Source: Trissonchulus latispiculum (lineage: Eukaryota; Nematoda; Enoplea; Enoplida; Ironidae). From it: a DNA stretch of 64,000 nucleotides. Numbering within the stretch: position 1 is the first letter of the stretch; each line of letters opens with the position of its first letter. The position numbers were made by a program, and so were the translations under genes. Shown here in pieces: positions 1 to 12,466 of this stretch. The notes beneath the pieces are model-generated. The model saw only the letters and a list, made by a program, of their open reading frames with translations. It searched no databases and was not told the DNA's origin. The DNA lies in NCBI GenBank assembly GCA_030248195.1, contig JASAND010026118.1, positions 1 to 64,000 on the forward strand. The letters are read 5' to 3'.

Positions 1-1900
1 GTGAGATACCATAAAACGTATTAAGCTGCCTAAACAAATATCTTGTAAACTTTTCATCTAAAACAAATTTTATTCAATAAATAAACATTTAATTCATAAC
101 AATGAGTTTGGTGCGCAAAAGAGAATTTAAAGCAATGTTGCATTCATTACATTTTAACGCAGTAAATGATTCGATGTTGCTGTAAGTCTTGTCAAATAGT
201 CGGATTCCACATTTGTACAGTAAACACGGTAACCGCTTTTCAATGTTTCTGGAATATCTCAAATCAATGGTACCAAGAGGAATCAACTTTCTGTATGCTC
301 TGTATTCTAGTAGCGTATGTATTCCAGAATTATCCGTTTCATAGTTAAAAACGCTAAACTTTGACAATGAAATCGCCATTCAGGTGAGGTATGAAGACAT
401 ATTTCCAACAATTTTGTTAAGCAAATGTGGTATCACTAACAAAATGAATCCAAATATCAGAAACCTCCGATTTGTAGTCGCCAACATGCTTAAACTCAAG
501 ATAGACACCCATATTATTGAAGTGTGTAGTTGGAAGTGTACGAACGTCCAAACTTTACGAGTGGGAAACTGTGCACAAGGAGAACGTCGAACCTGGAGGA
601 GATGTAGTTCCAGTCGGTTAACCTAACCTCGCCAGATAAACCTAAGTGAATCTTACCGAATGGAGTTTAACCACCGATGAGGATCAAAAGACTCAATTAG
701 TAGAGGCCTACCCCGAAATTTGCTGAAAAGTACATGCTTAAAAATGACTATCTACCTACCACAAACTATTCTTGAGAAAAGCCCTACTTACCGAATATAC
801 AATTCTAAAACAAAAACCTAGGCTGAAGATGACACCCTAAAATGGTCCGAAAAGAGACCACATTTACTTGAAAATAATATGTTTGACAAAGGGGCGAACC
901 CCGAAAATTGCGTACAGAATTTATAGTAAACTGCAATGTAAATAAGACAAAAATTACAGAGACTATGAACGTATTAAGCACAAACTAAGACAACAAAAAC
1001 TTCTCAACAAAACACAAGAACCTACAATAAAAAGACTACAAAGGACTGACCTAACTAGAAAAGAGAACCTAAACTTTTGGAGAGAATTTTAAGAGACTTC
1101 ATGGAAACTTTAAAAGGAGAGTAAAAAGAGACCTACTCCTAAAAGAAAGAGAATTAATTATTAACCCACCACAACAAGACAGAATAATAATAAATAAGTG
1201 GCTCTACAGGGTCACCCTGGAAGCCACAGGAACTTAAAGTGGTACCCACTTTAAGTTATGTTGTAGAGAAATAAGCACAGCAAATAATGTAGGGCACGAA
1301 ACTGGGTAGCTTAAAAGTAAACACGACCACTCGGCAAGACAGAAAAACACTAGACTGAATACAGTGAGACGTCTAGAGAGAACTAGTTTTTAACCAGCGT
1401 GGAAGAATTTGATTGGATGAATTTTAGACCCCCTTGAGAAGAGAGATGCTGGGAGAGGCTTCGAGAGAAAATAGTCGACTCAACAGACCCACCAAATGGC
1501 TAGGCTTGCTGACACACATATACGTAATATACACATAGTCGCACAAAACTCAAGCAAAAACTTTCACACATAAATTTCAAACAATTTTCAAAACATAATT
1601 TCAATACAAATTTCTAACATTACAAATTACTTTCAAAATAACTTTCCTAACACAATTTCAATCCAAAATAAATTCAAACACACATACATAATATTTTTAG
1701 AGGACTGACGTCACGCCGCCTCATTACAGAAGGTTGTATACGCTTGTCCTTCTTTTGCTTTGAAGTCTTAGACTTGCCGAACGTGCAGGAGATAAGGACT
1801 TGGAAAGCTGTTAGCATGAAATACTGCATCCAGACGTGCGTGCACCTTAGCTTTCTTCGTCTTCTTTGTCTTCCTCATACTCAGCTTCGCTTGAGCTATA
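1..1900. other. No gene recognised; A-rich decayed sequence
   Basis: No convincing gene is visible. Open frames are short and overlap on both strands. Parts of 650-1130 read as broken lysine- and glutamate-rich peptide in several frames, which suggests an old, decayed mobile-element copy, but no domain can be named. The only sharp structure is the hairpin at 1231-1257. Confidence 0.5.
1231..1257. repeat. Perfect hairpin, 12-bp arms
   Basis: AACTTAAAGTGG and its exact reverse complement CCACTTTAAGTT are separated by only three bases (TAC). Function is unknown; it may be a remnant of an element end or of an RNA structure. Confidence 0.7.
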
Positions 1901-1909
1901 AGCAAATGT

Positions 1910-2300
1910 GTGGGGCTCAGTCATACCTGAACGGGAGGTCAAATTTCACTGACCCTTGTGGAAGCAAATATGGGTACCTCTTGTGAGAGCGATTTTTCTT
2001 AGGGGTACTTTTGAAAGCGATTTTTAAGCTATGTTGGCCATTTTTTATCAAAAAACTGCAATTTTTTAACTAAAACACGTTTTCCGGACGTTTTTCAGCT
2101 AAAAATAGTAATTTTAAGTGAAAAAGTCCGGCGAAGCCGGAAAATGTTTGGAAATTTTAGTCGTAAAACCTATTTTTTGGGCAATTTTCTTACCCCTTGT
2201 GGGAGCAATTTCGCGACCCCTTGTGGGCTACTTCGCCGAGGGGGGGGAATTCCCCCGTTCCCCCCCCCCTTGTCTACCTATGGGCTCAGTTCGATTCATA
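1910..2300. repeat. G-run dispersed repeat with CCGGCGAAGCCGG core (copy 1)
   Basis: This copy has the palindromic core CCGGCGAAGCCGG at 2128-2140, AT-rich flanks, recurrent CCCCTTGTGGG-like phrases and G or C homopolymers at 2239-2271. The same order of blocks recurs near 14.69 kb and 38.69 kb, so this is a repeat family and not chance sequence. No coding capacity is seen. Confidence 0.6.
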
Positions 2301-3196
2301 TAGTTTAGACTGCGACGTTACGGTTCATTCCGAGGAAAACGCTGCGTCGACTGAACCTGAGGGCAACTTGTCCTGGAATAACCGTCTTGGCCACATTGTC
2401 AACATTCAATCCCTTTGGACTGGGTGCGGCGTTGAAAGTTAGAGAAAGACGGTTGTCCTCGAGATCCATTGTATTGCTCAGTCGGTCTATGGTAATTTTC
2501 GCTGTGTCTGTTCGCAATTGGATTTTGTTGGACACAACTTACCAATATCTGTATCTGTTGAGTCAGATTACTCATTTGGATTTGCCAATTTGATGCCTCT
2601 TGTTTGAGGGCTGTAGTTTCAGTACTGCTTTTATCGTGCCTGACTTCACTGTACAGTTCTCTATTTTGGCGGTTTCCCAATTGTTGTCGCTGTTGGTACT
2701 GTTGTTTGTTATTATGATGACGAGACCCACGGAGCCTGTCATTTCGGTAATGTCGACCTGATTGTCGTTCGAAATGACGGTCGGAATTGTCTCGTGATGT
2801 AGGTGATACTTCCGGAAACGCGTCACGGACGAGTTTCTGAATTTCGTACGCATAGTCAGAAACTGCTTCGTCCGCCTTCTGATCACGTAAAGTGAGTTTG
2901 TCGACTGCTAGATGCTCCACTTTAGGTGGCAGAAACTTCACTTCAAACTGTCGACAGAGTTCAGCATAATCATACCGTGTGTCTTGGTCTAAACCTTCAT
3001 AGAAGGTGTCTGCTAAACTATCGATTTCAAGCATACTGGGAAATATTTTATACTTTCTTTGATCAGTAAAAATTCGATTAGATTGAAAATATCGATTCAG
3101 CAGTTTAAAAAATCGAATCCAAGCCGGTAACAGGAAATAGAGCAAAACTGCATTAGTAACAAACAAAATAACAGCACTATGCAAAGTTTGAAGCAT
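2300..3196 (-). pseudogene. gag: Ty3/gypsy-type gag, truncated and interrupted
   Basis: The 265-aa open frame (2399-3196) contains a retrotransposon Gag capsid signature at roughly residues 60-130: LADTFYEGL, then YAELCRQFEVKF and a VSDYAYEIQKLV helix. A Gln/Arg/Asn-rich linker follows. Directly after the frame a degenerate zinc knuckle is readable (QCG, then a final Cys), but its first Cys is followed by a stop and the His position is Tyr. No protease, reverse transcriptase or integrase follows. Gag would form the retrotransposon particle. The first ~55 residues look unrelated to Gag and may be leader sequence. With the LTR and primer site upstream, this is the 5' end of an otherwise deleted element. 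Confidence 0.7.
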
Positions 3197-3480
3197 ATAT
3201 ATGCAGTCTTAACGTATATATATACTAGATATCACTGACCAGTCTGTTGTGACGATTTGTAGCCTGTGATTACTGTGAGTACTTCAAAGTTCCTTCTGAA
3301 CTTTCGAGCAGCAGTATTGGTGTATTTTCCAACAAATGTGTGAAGGGTTAAACGGCATACGGTATAGTCAGATATATTGATTGAATACCAGTTGATAAAA
3401 GGAGGAAACTTCAGGGTCAATCAGATCATGTGAATACTGAATAGGAAATCGGATTAAAGGACAGTCAGAGTGACAGCGGC

Positions 3481-3498
3481 ATCCCACCGCTGCCACCA
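3481..3498 (-). promoter_or_regulatory. Primer-binding site complementary to tRNA-Leu
   Basis: On the minus strand the site reads TGGTGGCAGCGGTGGGAT. This is the complement expected for the 3' end (with CCA) of animal tRNA-Leu of the AAG/UAG type. It lies between the putative LTR and gag, where reverse transcription of a Ty3/gypsy element would be primed. Confidence 0.7.
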
Positions 3499-3832
3499 AA
3501 ATTATAAGAGGCGTAGGAGGTGAGCGTAACCGAGTCATAGAATATCAGGTTAAATTCTCTTTAATTCAGACGACACAGCTTTACTGTCACTGAAGCACGG
3601 TACTCAAACAGATACAAACCATATACAAGATGAGTCCAGCACAAAGCTCAGCTTAGAGGAACAACCTCTCTCAGACCTGGTTCATTCCTGTCTGTCATCT
3701 GTATTTCAATTCCTCCTTTCTACCCTTATTTATCCATCTGTCCTTCCTCCTCTTCATTAGTGGACAGACGGCTAATAAATAGCCTACAGCTTATTTTCAT
3801 TAGTGGAAAGACGAAAGGTACCTAGCATGACA
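3499..3832 (-). repeat. Putative 5' LTR of the gypsy-like element
   Basis: On the minus strand this begins TGTCATGCTAGG at 3832 and runs to the primer site. It holds a plausible TATA region (ATAAATAAGGG, about 3720-3735). No second LTR copy and no target duplication are visible, so the boundaries are approximate. Confidence 0.45.
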
Positions 3833-4364
3833 GTAAATTTGAATCAGTGGACATTTATTTCAGTCTAGTAAATTTGACTCAAGGCATTCTTTCGGTCTAA
3901 GAAACAAATTAGAGGAGAAATGATTAAAGATCCCAATTGTAGTTACGTTACTACTTTACACACTCAATAAAGGTAACAATAACAACAGTTCTAACTTTTG
4001 AGATTTTTCAATTAGTTTACGTCTATCCACCATACCTTTATTCAATATCCAACGCTCTGGTGATTTGTCTTTCTCTTGAGTGGTACTGACCTGGGGCCAA
4101 GTTCTCAAGTAGTCTGTTTTCAGTGACAACAACCTCTGCTCTATTAAGAATTATATGTAAAAGTATCTACGGAAAATTTTATGGTGATTTATTCAGTCAG
4201 TTATACAAGTTATTGAAGCAGGAAGAAAAATATTACAAATTTAGATTTTCAAAAACTTCTCGAAGAGGTCTCAAGTTGGCGAAATTTTCCCTTGTCGAAA
4301 TCGACCAGAGAACTTGACTGGAGAACTCGAGCACTTTTTCACCGTGATTTTGAATGCGACTTAA

Positions 4365-4640
4365 GATAAGTTCATTTGATGCTACAACAAATTCAATGGC
4401 AAAGCGAATCATAACAGACTTAAATAAAAGACCCAAATTTTCTGTTATATCTTACAATAGCCAGCAGAGCCGGTATGCTGTTATCACAAGATAATAGGCA
4501 TGGGCACGGGTCCAAAAAATTGGACCCGGGTACCCGGCACTACCCGAAGCCCTATGTCGGGTAATTGCAACGCTACCCGGGTACCCGACTTCGGGTACCC
4601 GGGTACCCGAGCAGTTTTCGGGTACCCGAAAAGAAAATTG
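4365..4640 (+). mobile_element. hAT-like 3' end with CGGGTACCCG palindromes
   Basis: Bases 4370-4486 match the hAT-derived segment near 37.83-38.02 kb: the phrases TTCATTTGATGCTACAACAA and ATGCTGTTATCAC are shared. Next comes a cluster of GGGTACCCG palindromes (4517-4630). Such subterminal palindromes are typical of hAT ends. The coding part is too decayed to read. Confidence 0.45.
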
Positions 4641-6180
4641 CCATTTTAATGCTTTTAAACGTTTGCTATTAAAATAAAACGATTTTGCGGCATATTACAG
4701 CTTAATTATTTCTCAGATTTAACATGCAGGCTTCTAGTGACTAATGCCAAGAAGTTATGGTATTTGGTACCATTACCAAAATTTTGGGAGTCTCACTGTG
4801 ACAATGGAACTCATGGTCAAACTATTACAGAATTCAATAGAATTGTAAAAATCTGTAGTTTTTGATTTAGTTAGCTTTTGCTTTAGCTACTGTTTAATAT
4901 ACAGTAATAAAATGTTTTCTGGTGAAAAAGAGGTCAGCTGAATTTGGAATGAAGACTTTAAAGACTGATCTTCAAAAATTCCATTGGCATAGGGTATTTT
5001 AATTCAAACTTTACCTAAACAAGCTATATTGAGGATGCAATTCCCGAACTGGCTTAGAATCAAGCTAACTGTGTTCACCAGTTTTAAAAATATGTTTTAG
5101 CGTTTCTGTTTTCAAGAATATTAAATTTATCAAAAGTGGTATTGCAATTATGTTACAAACCCACTAGTCAAAAATAAACTGGCAGAACATTGTATCATTT
5201 GATTTTATAAAAATGGACGATCTGTTTGAAAGGTGCACTGGTTTAGACTAGAAAAGAGTAAAGTAGAGTTAAAGGCCGAGTTCAATTTAGCTCTTTTTAG
5301 TTCAGCTTAACTTTCGCGGAAAGGCCGTAAAGAAAGGAAGGTTGCAAGATCCGAATATATAGTTTTCTAATGACAAGATTGTGCAAGCAGGATTTGAAAA
5401 GTTTACGAATTAAAACCATAAGAGGTTTGGAACTGTTTTGAATGCATGATACAATTAAACTTAATGCCAAAACACAGCTCTAAGTTCATCGAATTCTCAG
5501 TCCCATCGTACCAGGGCACTGTACGAATGCATTATCTGTTCGTGCTCGATAGTTTTTGGATAATCTTTCCAAACTATTTAAACGGCCAATATGTCAAAGA
5601 AACCAGCAAGTGCCCGTCGTTCCGATTTGCAACCGGTTATGGTTCCTCCAAACAGTTGACTAAAATCATCACTTTCAGTGAACTGGACCGATTAACGAAA
5701 GTCCAAACCCATTTGGTTACTCATTATAATTAGGTAACGTTCTGAAGTTATAATATCTATTAGCTGTGGGAAATCTGTTAAGAAATATTGTCACAGTAAA
5801 CTTCAGCCTAAACTTGTTCTGCAAAAACCCGTGGATCTTTTCCGATTTACCCAATCCACCACTCAAAAATTATAACACATTAATCTATCTGAAATAATAT
5901 AAATCAACTATAAACAAAAATATATTAACTATGACTAAATTTGGTATCAGCATATTTTCTACCACTCTGAGTTCAGATATCACAAATCCGACTTTCAGAC
6001 TATTGTTTTGGTCCCCGAAAATTGAAATATGCAATTGTTCAGCAAAATGGCGGTCAAAACTTTACGGTTTCCTTAGTCTCCGTTTAAAATTTAAAAGCTT
6101 CGTCAGGTTTTAAAATTTTGAGTGTTGGGGGGTAAGCTGGAAAGTCACGAAAATATGCGAAATACAAGAAATATTTCACA
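4641..6180. other. No feature recognised
   Basis: AT-rich sequence. The longest open frame (5446-5733) shows no domain, and I see no repeat pairing with other parts of the window. Confidence 0.5.
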
Positions 6181-6182
6181 GT

Positions 6183-7320
6183 TGTCTTGTTCTTTAGAAA
6201 TAGCTGGTGAAACGCTGAAATTTTCAAAGAGTGCAGTAATGGCAATCCAATCAAGTAGCCATTGCTTAACCCTAGCTTTTGACTAATTTAGCGTTCACTT
6301 GGCTGAAGTTTCGTCAATGTTTGAAAAAAATAGAAATTCGGTTTGTGCCCTAGTGCAGTTTTGCTAGAAAATAACTTGTATTCTAAGCCCTGATTCTTGT
6401 ATTCTGCAGTGCTGCTGAAATTAGCAGGTTTTAATTCAATAAAGGAGCCATTGCATACCCTAGCTTTTGACCGATTATTTAGTATTAATTTGGCTAAAGT
6501 TTTGCCAATGTTTGGAAAAAATGGAAATTCGGTTTTTGCCCTAGCTCAGTTTTGCTAGAAAATAACTTGTATTCTAAGCCCTGAATTTACAGCTAATCCA
6601 TACTGCGTAAATGAGCGGCACAAATCGATCGTAAATTCGCTAAATTTTTAACCCGTATATTTCTGTCGTGGTCGCGAAATTGTAATATTCTGTCGCACAT
6701 AGTGTTACTGTATAGGTTCAGCAATCTAATAGAATGACTGAAAAAAGTAAGAATCGTTGGAAACAGGCGAAATCAGCTCAACCTTATTGACCGCTATGGT
6801 AAAGAGTGAATTCTTTGGCTTAAATTATGTGCAAAACAAATCAGGCATATTTTAAATACGATAGACACTTAATTATTGTTCTGCATCTGAGAACGAAAGA
6901 AAAACACACAGGAGAAAAAGGGCAATAGATGTAAATCAATTCAGCTCATTTCAAACTCAAGCAAACGTTATCGCGTGATTTACACAACGCTTTTTTCAAA
7001 AACATTTACCACGTTTGTAACTAAATTTAGTAACTGAATACCTTCCTTCGAGATCGAGGCAACAACGCAATCAACAGATATAAATTTGCTCCATCGTTGA
7101 CAAGGTTTTTGAAACTAATATTTTGCTTTCCTAGAAGATTGAAAGTAATCAATACGGTGATTCTGCATAAGACCTGAAATGAAAGTGACGAAAACTGCAG
7201 AAGGTACCAAATCTGAAGGCACTCGCTGACTAGATAATAAATTGGAATGAAATTTTTAAGGAGTCTACTCTCTGAACTGATCATCCAGAGGCTATTAACT
7301 TCCAACGCATCTCAACTGCA
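6183..7320. repeat. Dispersed repeat, copy A (partner at 39.0-40.5 kb)
   Basis: The stretch from 6183 matches 39049 onward almost base for base for about 170 bp. Further matching blocks follow near 6724/39897 and 6890-7160/40070-40340. Within copy A a block (about 6256-6393) is repeated at about 6446-6585. Homologous minus-strand frames in both copies (7027-7305 and 40138-40443) share residues around FSSLSF and ITVL but are not open at the same length, so they are probably not genes. Confidence 0.65.
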
Positions 7321-7349
7321 ACTAGGGTCCGATGGCTGGAGCAACAAAG

Positions 7350-8900
7350 TATTCATTCATGTTCGAGCCACTTCACTCCACAAACTGGCCCTCCTCCGCA
7401 TTTCCATACTCTATCCACTCTAAGACTGAATCGATCCAGTGACAGCTGCTGAAAGCCTTCGAACACGGCCATCTTATCTCCGGAATGGTAGAAATCGATG
7501 AAATCCACGAAGGAATCTATGGCATTAACGTACTCTCGATGAATTGTATCCATCAGGGGTCCCTGGCCTTTAGGAACCACATCCGTCAATTCATTTATTC
7601 TGAAGTTTCCGCTTTGCTTCAGCGAGGTTGCGGCCATAACGCCGTCTGAGGCCTTCAAGTTTCATCCGGCAAGTCTGAACTGCCCTGCTGTAGCCATCCA
7701 CGTCCAGTCCCGGCACCTCGGTTGATCGGACAACCACGATTACCGCCAATATATTGCGTCTGAAAGCAACATACAGGACTCTTTCTACTCCACAGTCGAT
7801 TTAGTACAAAAAATTGGACGAATATAGCTTCAGCCGCGCATTTCTAGTATCATTCTTCAACTGCGTGATGAAAGCGATGATAGGCTGATATAGCTCACGT
7901 TCTCTGTCAAGAAAGTCCTATTCCGATTCCCACTTGAACATAGGCCTATCAGCAATCGACTTCGGAACCAATCCCAAAGCTGTCTAGGCATTTTTGAACA
8001 GCTGTGCGATTTCAGGGGAAGCGGTGAGCAGGCTCTGCAGAGACTTTGTTGCTTCGTAGGGGGGATGTAGAAAAAGGGTTACTTGGGATGATCTTTTGGA
8101 TGCCAGATGGACTCGATGAGATCCGCACCAGATTTCTTGGTTCCGAGGGTTGTGAGCTTTAAGGCGGCAGTTTGCGCTGATAGCTGATAGCGTCCGTTGC
8201 ATAGCTGGAGCAATTTCTGAGAGACAGCTGCTTTCAGAAATAAGAAAGGCAGGCAGCTTCCAGCTTACTCAAGTCTGCGTTGAAGGTTTGTATGGCCAGG
8301 TCCATTTTTCCATGATGGACCGCCGGATTTGTTGACCGTGCGGAGGATTTTCAGGATCCGATGTGATGTAGTTCCAGTTCCATGACAGATGTACTGGATG
8401 TACACCGGGTATTGATAGTTGAACAGAGATCCACCAGAATTCCGAAACTGGGATCGTTTTCCTGAGAATCGGTGAGTTCCGTATATATCCCATAGTGTAT
8501 AGCTTGGTTGAGAGCTTGCAAAAAGCTCTCTCGGGCGTACACAGAGGTGCACATATGAGCAGCCCAGGTTGAGAATAACTTGGAGTCCATTCGTATGAGA
8601 AAATTGAGTTCATCTTTAAACGTGCCTGAAATGAGTCTTTCTTGCATATGATTTTCAGTGAGATCAGAATTAATCCGTTAATGGATTGGCGATAGGAAAC
8701 GGCCATCTTTGAAGAAGTTTCTCGAACCAGGGTCTCCACATCTTTACCTTGTTCTTCTCTGGTCTTTCTTTCGTTTTCTTCCAGAAAATACTTGTCGATG
8801 CTGTCGCCAGTTTTTCCCGTAGAGCTGGTAAATTCTTGTTGTTCTTTCTTTCTGGATAACCGGACTAGGAAATGGAATCCCCAAATTCGTGGTGAAACAG
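7350..8900 (-). pseudogene. Frameshifted pseudogene of unknown helical protein
   Basis: Overlapping minus-strand frames at 8265-8739, 8351-8647, 7984-8202 and 7353-7658 read as one broken charged, helical protein. Around 8630 the reading continues smoothly only by changing frame, and in-frame stops follow. Residues such as WAAHMCTSVYARESFLQALNQ look protein-like. The family is not recognised. It may be a decayed mobile-element protein or a host gene relic. A proline/serine-rich minus frame at 9032-9349 may be its upstream part. Confidence 0.4.
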
Positions 8901-9606
8901 CTTTTCTGTTGCCGTTTTCTAGTTAGTGAAAGGCTGATTCACAAAGATGGCTCCAGACAATTTCATGGTTCACGTTCCTCCCATTTCCTCCCATGGCATT
9001 TTCTAAACCCGATCTCTGCAGGTTTTACAGATTACACCAATGACATTATTTCCCTCGTCGCGGAGAGTTCGTATCCGGGGATACTGCTTGGTCCAGCCAG
9101 GATCAAATCCGGAAGCATTCTTTTTTGACTTCCGCTCGGTTCCATAGAATTTTCCTTGGGGGCTTCCGCCCTCACCCAATCAACCTTTTTGACCATAATT
9201 TCTTCGAACGAGAGCAGTTTACTCATTCGCGAGTCCGGGCCTCCCGAATGAGATGCAGCTGGAGGAGTTGCGGTTCCTCCAGGAATGCCAGAAGAAGAGG
9301 AAGGAGTGTTTTGTCCAGAAAATTTGGTGAATATTATTGGTAAATGCATATTTTTAGCAAGTTCACCAAGTTTCGGCGCAAGTTTATGCGCAACAAATTA
9401 ACTTTGGTGCCTCTTAGGTGAAAAAAATTGCAATTTTGGAGGCATTTCGCTAAAGCTTTGACATAACGCAACTTTCAAGAAATGGCTACTTCGCAAAAAT
9501 TGCACATCGATGTGAGAAGATGTACTGAAATACTATTTAATTGGACGTAACTGGATGATTTAACTACTTTCCTAATCTCCGTGAGTGTTAAAATGTAACA
9601 CACTAC

Positions 9607-10836
9607 ACACATGTCGTAGCATAGAGTGATACTGCGCCTAGTGACTTGCTGAACTAGCACAGAGTGGGGCTTCACTATGTGCGCGCACGGGGTGAGACTA
9701 TCGTATCCCTTTGTATATTAGTATTGCGTGAAATTGGAAAACAGAGAGAGAGAGAAAGTGTAGTGTAGTGTGAGTCCAGAGTGTAACTACCGTAGCTGTA
9801 TACTTACTATACGTAATAGTTAACTCCAATATACTTAATACTTAATTACTTATATATAAATTACTTAACTTAACTTACTAACCTAACTAATGAGTGGACG
9901 TATGAGTGGACAGGGATTCTTAAATTCTGTGGATCAATACTATAATCTAGTGTCATTTAGTACGAGAGAGAGAAAGTGTTGTGTAGTGTGCGCCCAGAAT
10001 GTAACTACCGTGACTGTGTACTGTGTAAAATGAAAAGCAGAGGACAATTTTCGTGCTACATGACACTAGACAATATTATTGTTAATTACCGGTTTACTGT
10101 CCGGTGACTAAACCGGTACCTAGTTGGCGAAGCGAAAGCAGGTTCTAGTAATGTTGCTACCTACGGTGCAACTCACTCGAAAAGAGAAATAAACCCTAAC
10201 TAAGTTTCCCTAGTCAAAGAATAAATATAGCATGTTATTTAATAAGAACTTACGGATGGTTTCATAAAGAAACACAGCAAATATAGAGTACAGTAAATGG
10301 CCGATGGCCCGACCGATGGCAGAAATACTAATACAGATTAGATATGCATATAAGCTAGTGACTATTGGTAAATGGTTGCTGTTTGAAATGATTAGATTGA
10401 TCATTCACTAAAGTAACCGAGGTAATCTAGGGGTGGATTACAGTTAATAAAGTAGGTTTTTAACATTATTGATCCACAGAATTTAAGTATCCGTCTTAAT
10501 TTAAGAATCCCAGTCCACTCATACGCAATTTGTTTTAAGAAAGTTCTCGTCAGTCATGTATTTTAAACAGACTGTACTGTAACTGCACAGCTTTTCAACA
10601 TTTAGAATTCACATTTGGAATTCAACATTTGGTTTGAAATGAAGACTGGATTTTCTTGGTTAATTTTAAATTTGATTAGATTAAGTAAGCAAGGTCAGTT
10701 AGTTAATAGGTTAGTAAGTTAAGTTAAGTAATTTATTTATAAGTAATTAAGTATTAAGTATATTAGAGTTAGCTATAGTTAAGTATAGTAAGTATTCAGC
10801 TACGGTAGTTGCACTCTGGGAGCACACTACACTACA

Positions 10837-10885
<49 letters not shown>

Positions 10886-11058
10886 CAGTAGTAATACAAG
10901 TGATAATATAATATAATATAATAATATAATATAATACTTACTATATTCAGTAAGTTTCAACTATAATATACAAAGAGATACGGTAGTGAAGTGCTATATG
11001 TGCTAGTTCACTATGTCACTGGGCGCAGTATCACTCTATGCAACGACATATGTGCATA
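9607..11058. mobile_element. Foldback element with ~300-bp inverted arms
   Basis: Bases 9607-9940 and 10465-11058 are inverted copies. The pairs ACATGTCGTAGCATAGAGTG / CACTCTATGCAACGACATATG, the AGTAATTAAGTATT blocks and the GTGTAGTGTAG / CTACACTACAC blocks all match. A second, inner pair (CTTAAATTCTGTGGATC at about 9919 and GATCCACAGAATTTAAG at about 10471) continues the symmetry. The right arm contains a (CT)n run at 10839-10880. No transposase is inside. It is a non-autonomous DNA element of undetermined superfamily. Confidence 0.55.
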
Positions 11059-11079
11059 CATACATATAATATTCTACTG

Positions 11080-11220
11080 CATACATTTATATAACACATA
11101 CGTACGTACTAACAATTACCGCCCCCATAGCATTAATTAACATAAATAAGCCCACATAACGTATATATACATATAGCACGTGTACGTGTATATATATAAA
11201 TATATATACATATATATATT
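11080..11220. repeat. TA/CATA-rich simple sequence
   Basis: Alternating ATACATA and TATATA tracts lie just outside the foldback element. This is low-complexity sequence with no further structure seen. Confidence 0.6.
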
Positions 11221-11259
11221 CAATGCTCACCAGATAGATCCATTTCTGTAATGGTCCGA

Positions 11260-11655
11260 TTATCGGACATTGAACTGCTGACAGGACACGTAAAGGATGG
11301 TGCAGTTTGGCTGGCTGACTGGAGGTGGGTCTCCAAATCTGGTAACGGGAGTTTCCTGCTGGGCAGCAGGGGCTTCTAGGCTAACTACAGGGGGGTATGC
11401 AGTTCCATTTGGTTGCGGGGGCGGGCGGCGGTAGTTTCGGATCGGGCAGACGAAATCAAATCTTCGCCTGAAGCAGCTGAAGAAATTCCAGCACTGGATG
11501 TGGCCGGGGGAGCAGGGACTGGTATAGAGAGCGCAGCAGATTCACCAAGAACTGTAACTTCTGACGGATCATCAGGGGAGGAGCCTTGGTCTTCTTCTCA
11601 GCTAATAAGTTGGATCAAATTACAGATATATACGTATCAGTTAGATATAACTTAA
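11260..11655. other. GC-rich block, possible proline-rich coding relic
   Basis: The block is clearly more GC-rich than its surroundings. The minus strand has a proline/glutamine-rich frame (about 11270-11480) and the plus strand an 80-codon Ala/Ser-rich frame (11413-11655). Neither has a recognisable domain. It may be a fragment of a retroelement gag tail. Confidence 0.25.
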
Positions 11656-11751
11656 AAGGTCTTAAATAGTAAAAAATAGTTGCATGTTATATATACACAG
11701 GAACAAATAACTTAGTTGCCGTAAGTAGTTATATGATCCTCTGAGGAATTT

Positions 11752-12462
11752 TCTTGCATAATATTATTATACGTAAATAGTATGGCAAAGGCCAGGAAGG
11801 TGAGGCGATGGAAGTTTTAAAATTTGGAGGGAGTTGGGGGCGCGGCGGCGATAGGCTAATTTTTGATTTCCCCATTCCGGCTGAGCCCCCCCCCATCAAT
11901 GGGGAGGGGGCAAATTAAGCCGCCCTCATAAATTTTGGCCGAAAAATAATAAAACTCACTCGTAGTGGTAGCGAAATTTGTAATTCGTACTTTGTTACAT
12001 TCTAATGTTAATTACCGGTTTACTTACTGTCTGGTAACTAAGCGGACACTTAAATGTAGAATCGATACTATGTCACGCTGAAAGTAGGGACAACTAGCTC
12101 TGTAAATTAGATAATCGTAACTAGGCCCTAATAAAGAAGACAAGAGAATTACGATAATAAGAACTGGCAGATCCTTTAAGGGAAAGTATTAAATAATGGC
12201 AATAAGAGAAAGAATGACTCAACGGATGGACCAACACACCGTCACGGACAATACCAACTGACATAAGCAAATTAGTGACTGGTTCTTCTTTTGAGTCATA
12301 AGGAAAAGTTGAAGATTATGCACAACTCCTGCATTAGATAATAATAACAGTAAAAGTATCATAAAGTATGTCCATGTGAACGGACCTAAACCGAGCAACA
12401 CCGTGAGGTACGCTATTCAGATGCCCACATAAGAGAAAGTCAATGAACTTCACAAAGGTCGA
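11752..12462. repeat. ~0.71-kb direct repeat, copy 1
   Basis: This copy is nearly identical to 13018-13733, with scattered single-base changes and a 4-5 base indel near 12123/13390. It has no coding domain. Both copies contain a G-run block with an AGCCCCCCCCC tract and minus-strand frames of 60 codons that differ by a single residue. The two copies bracket the tandem tRNA-like units. Confidence 0.85.
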
Positions 12463-12466
12463 TTAT

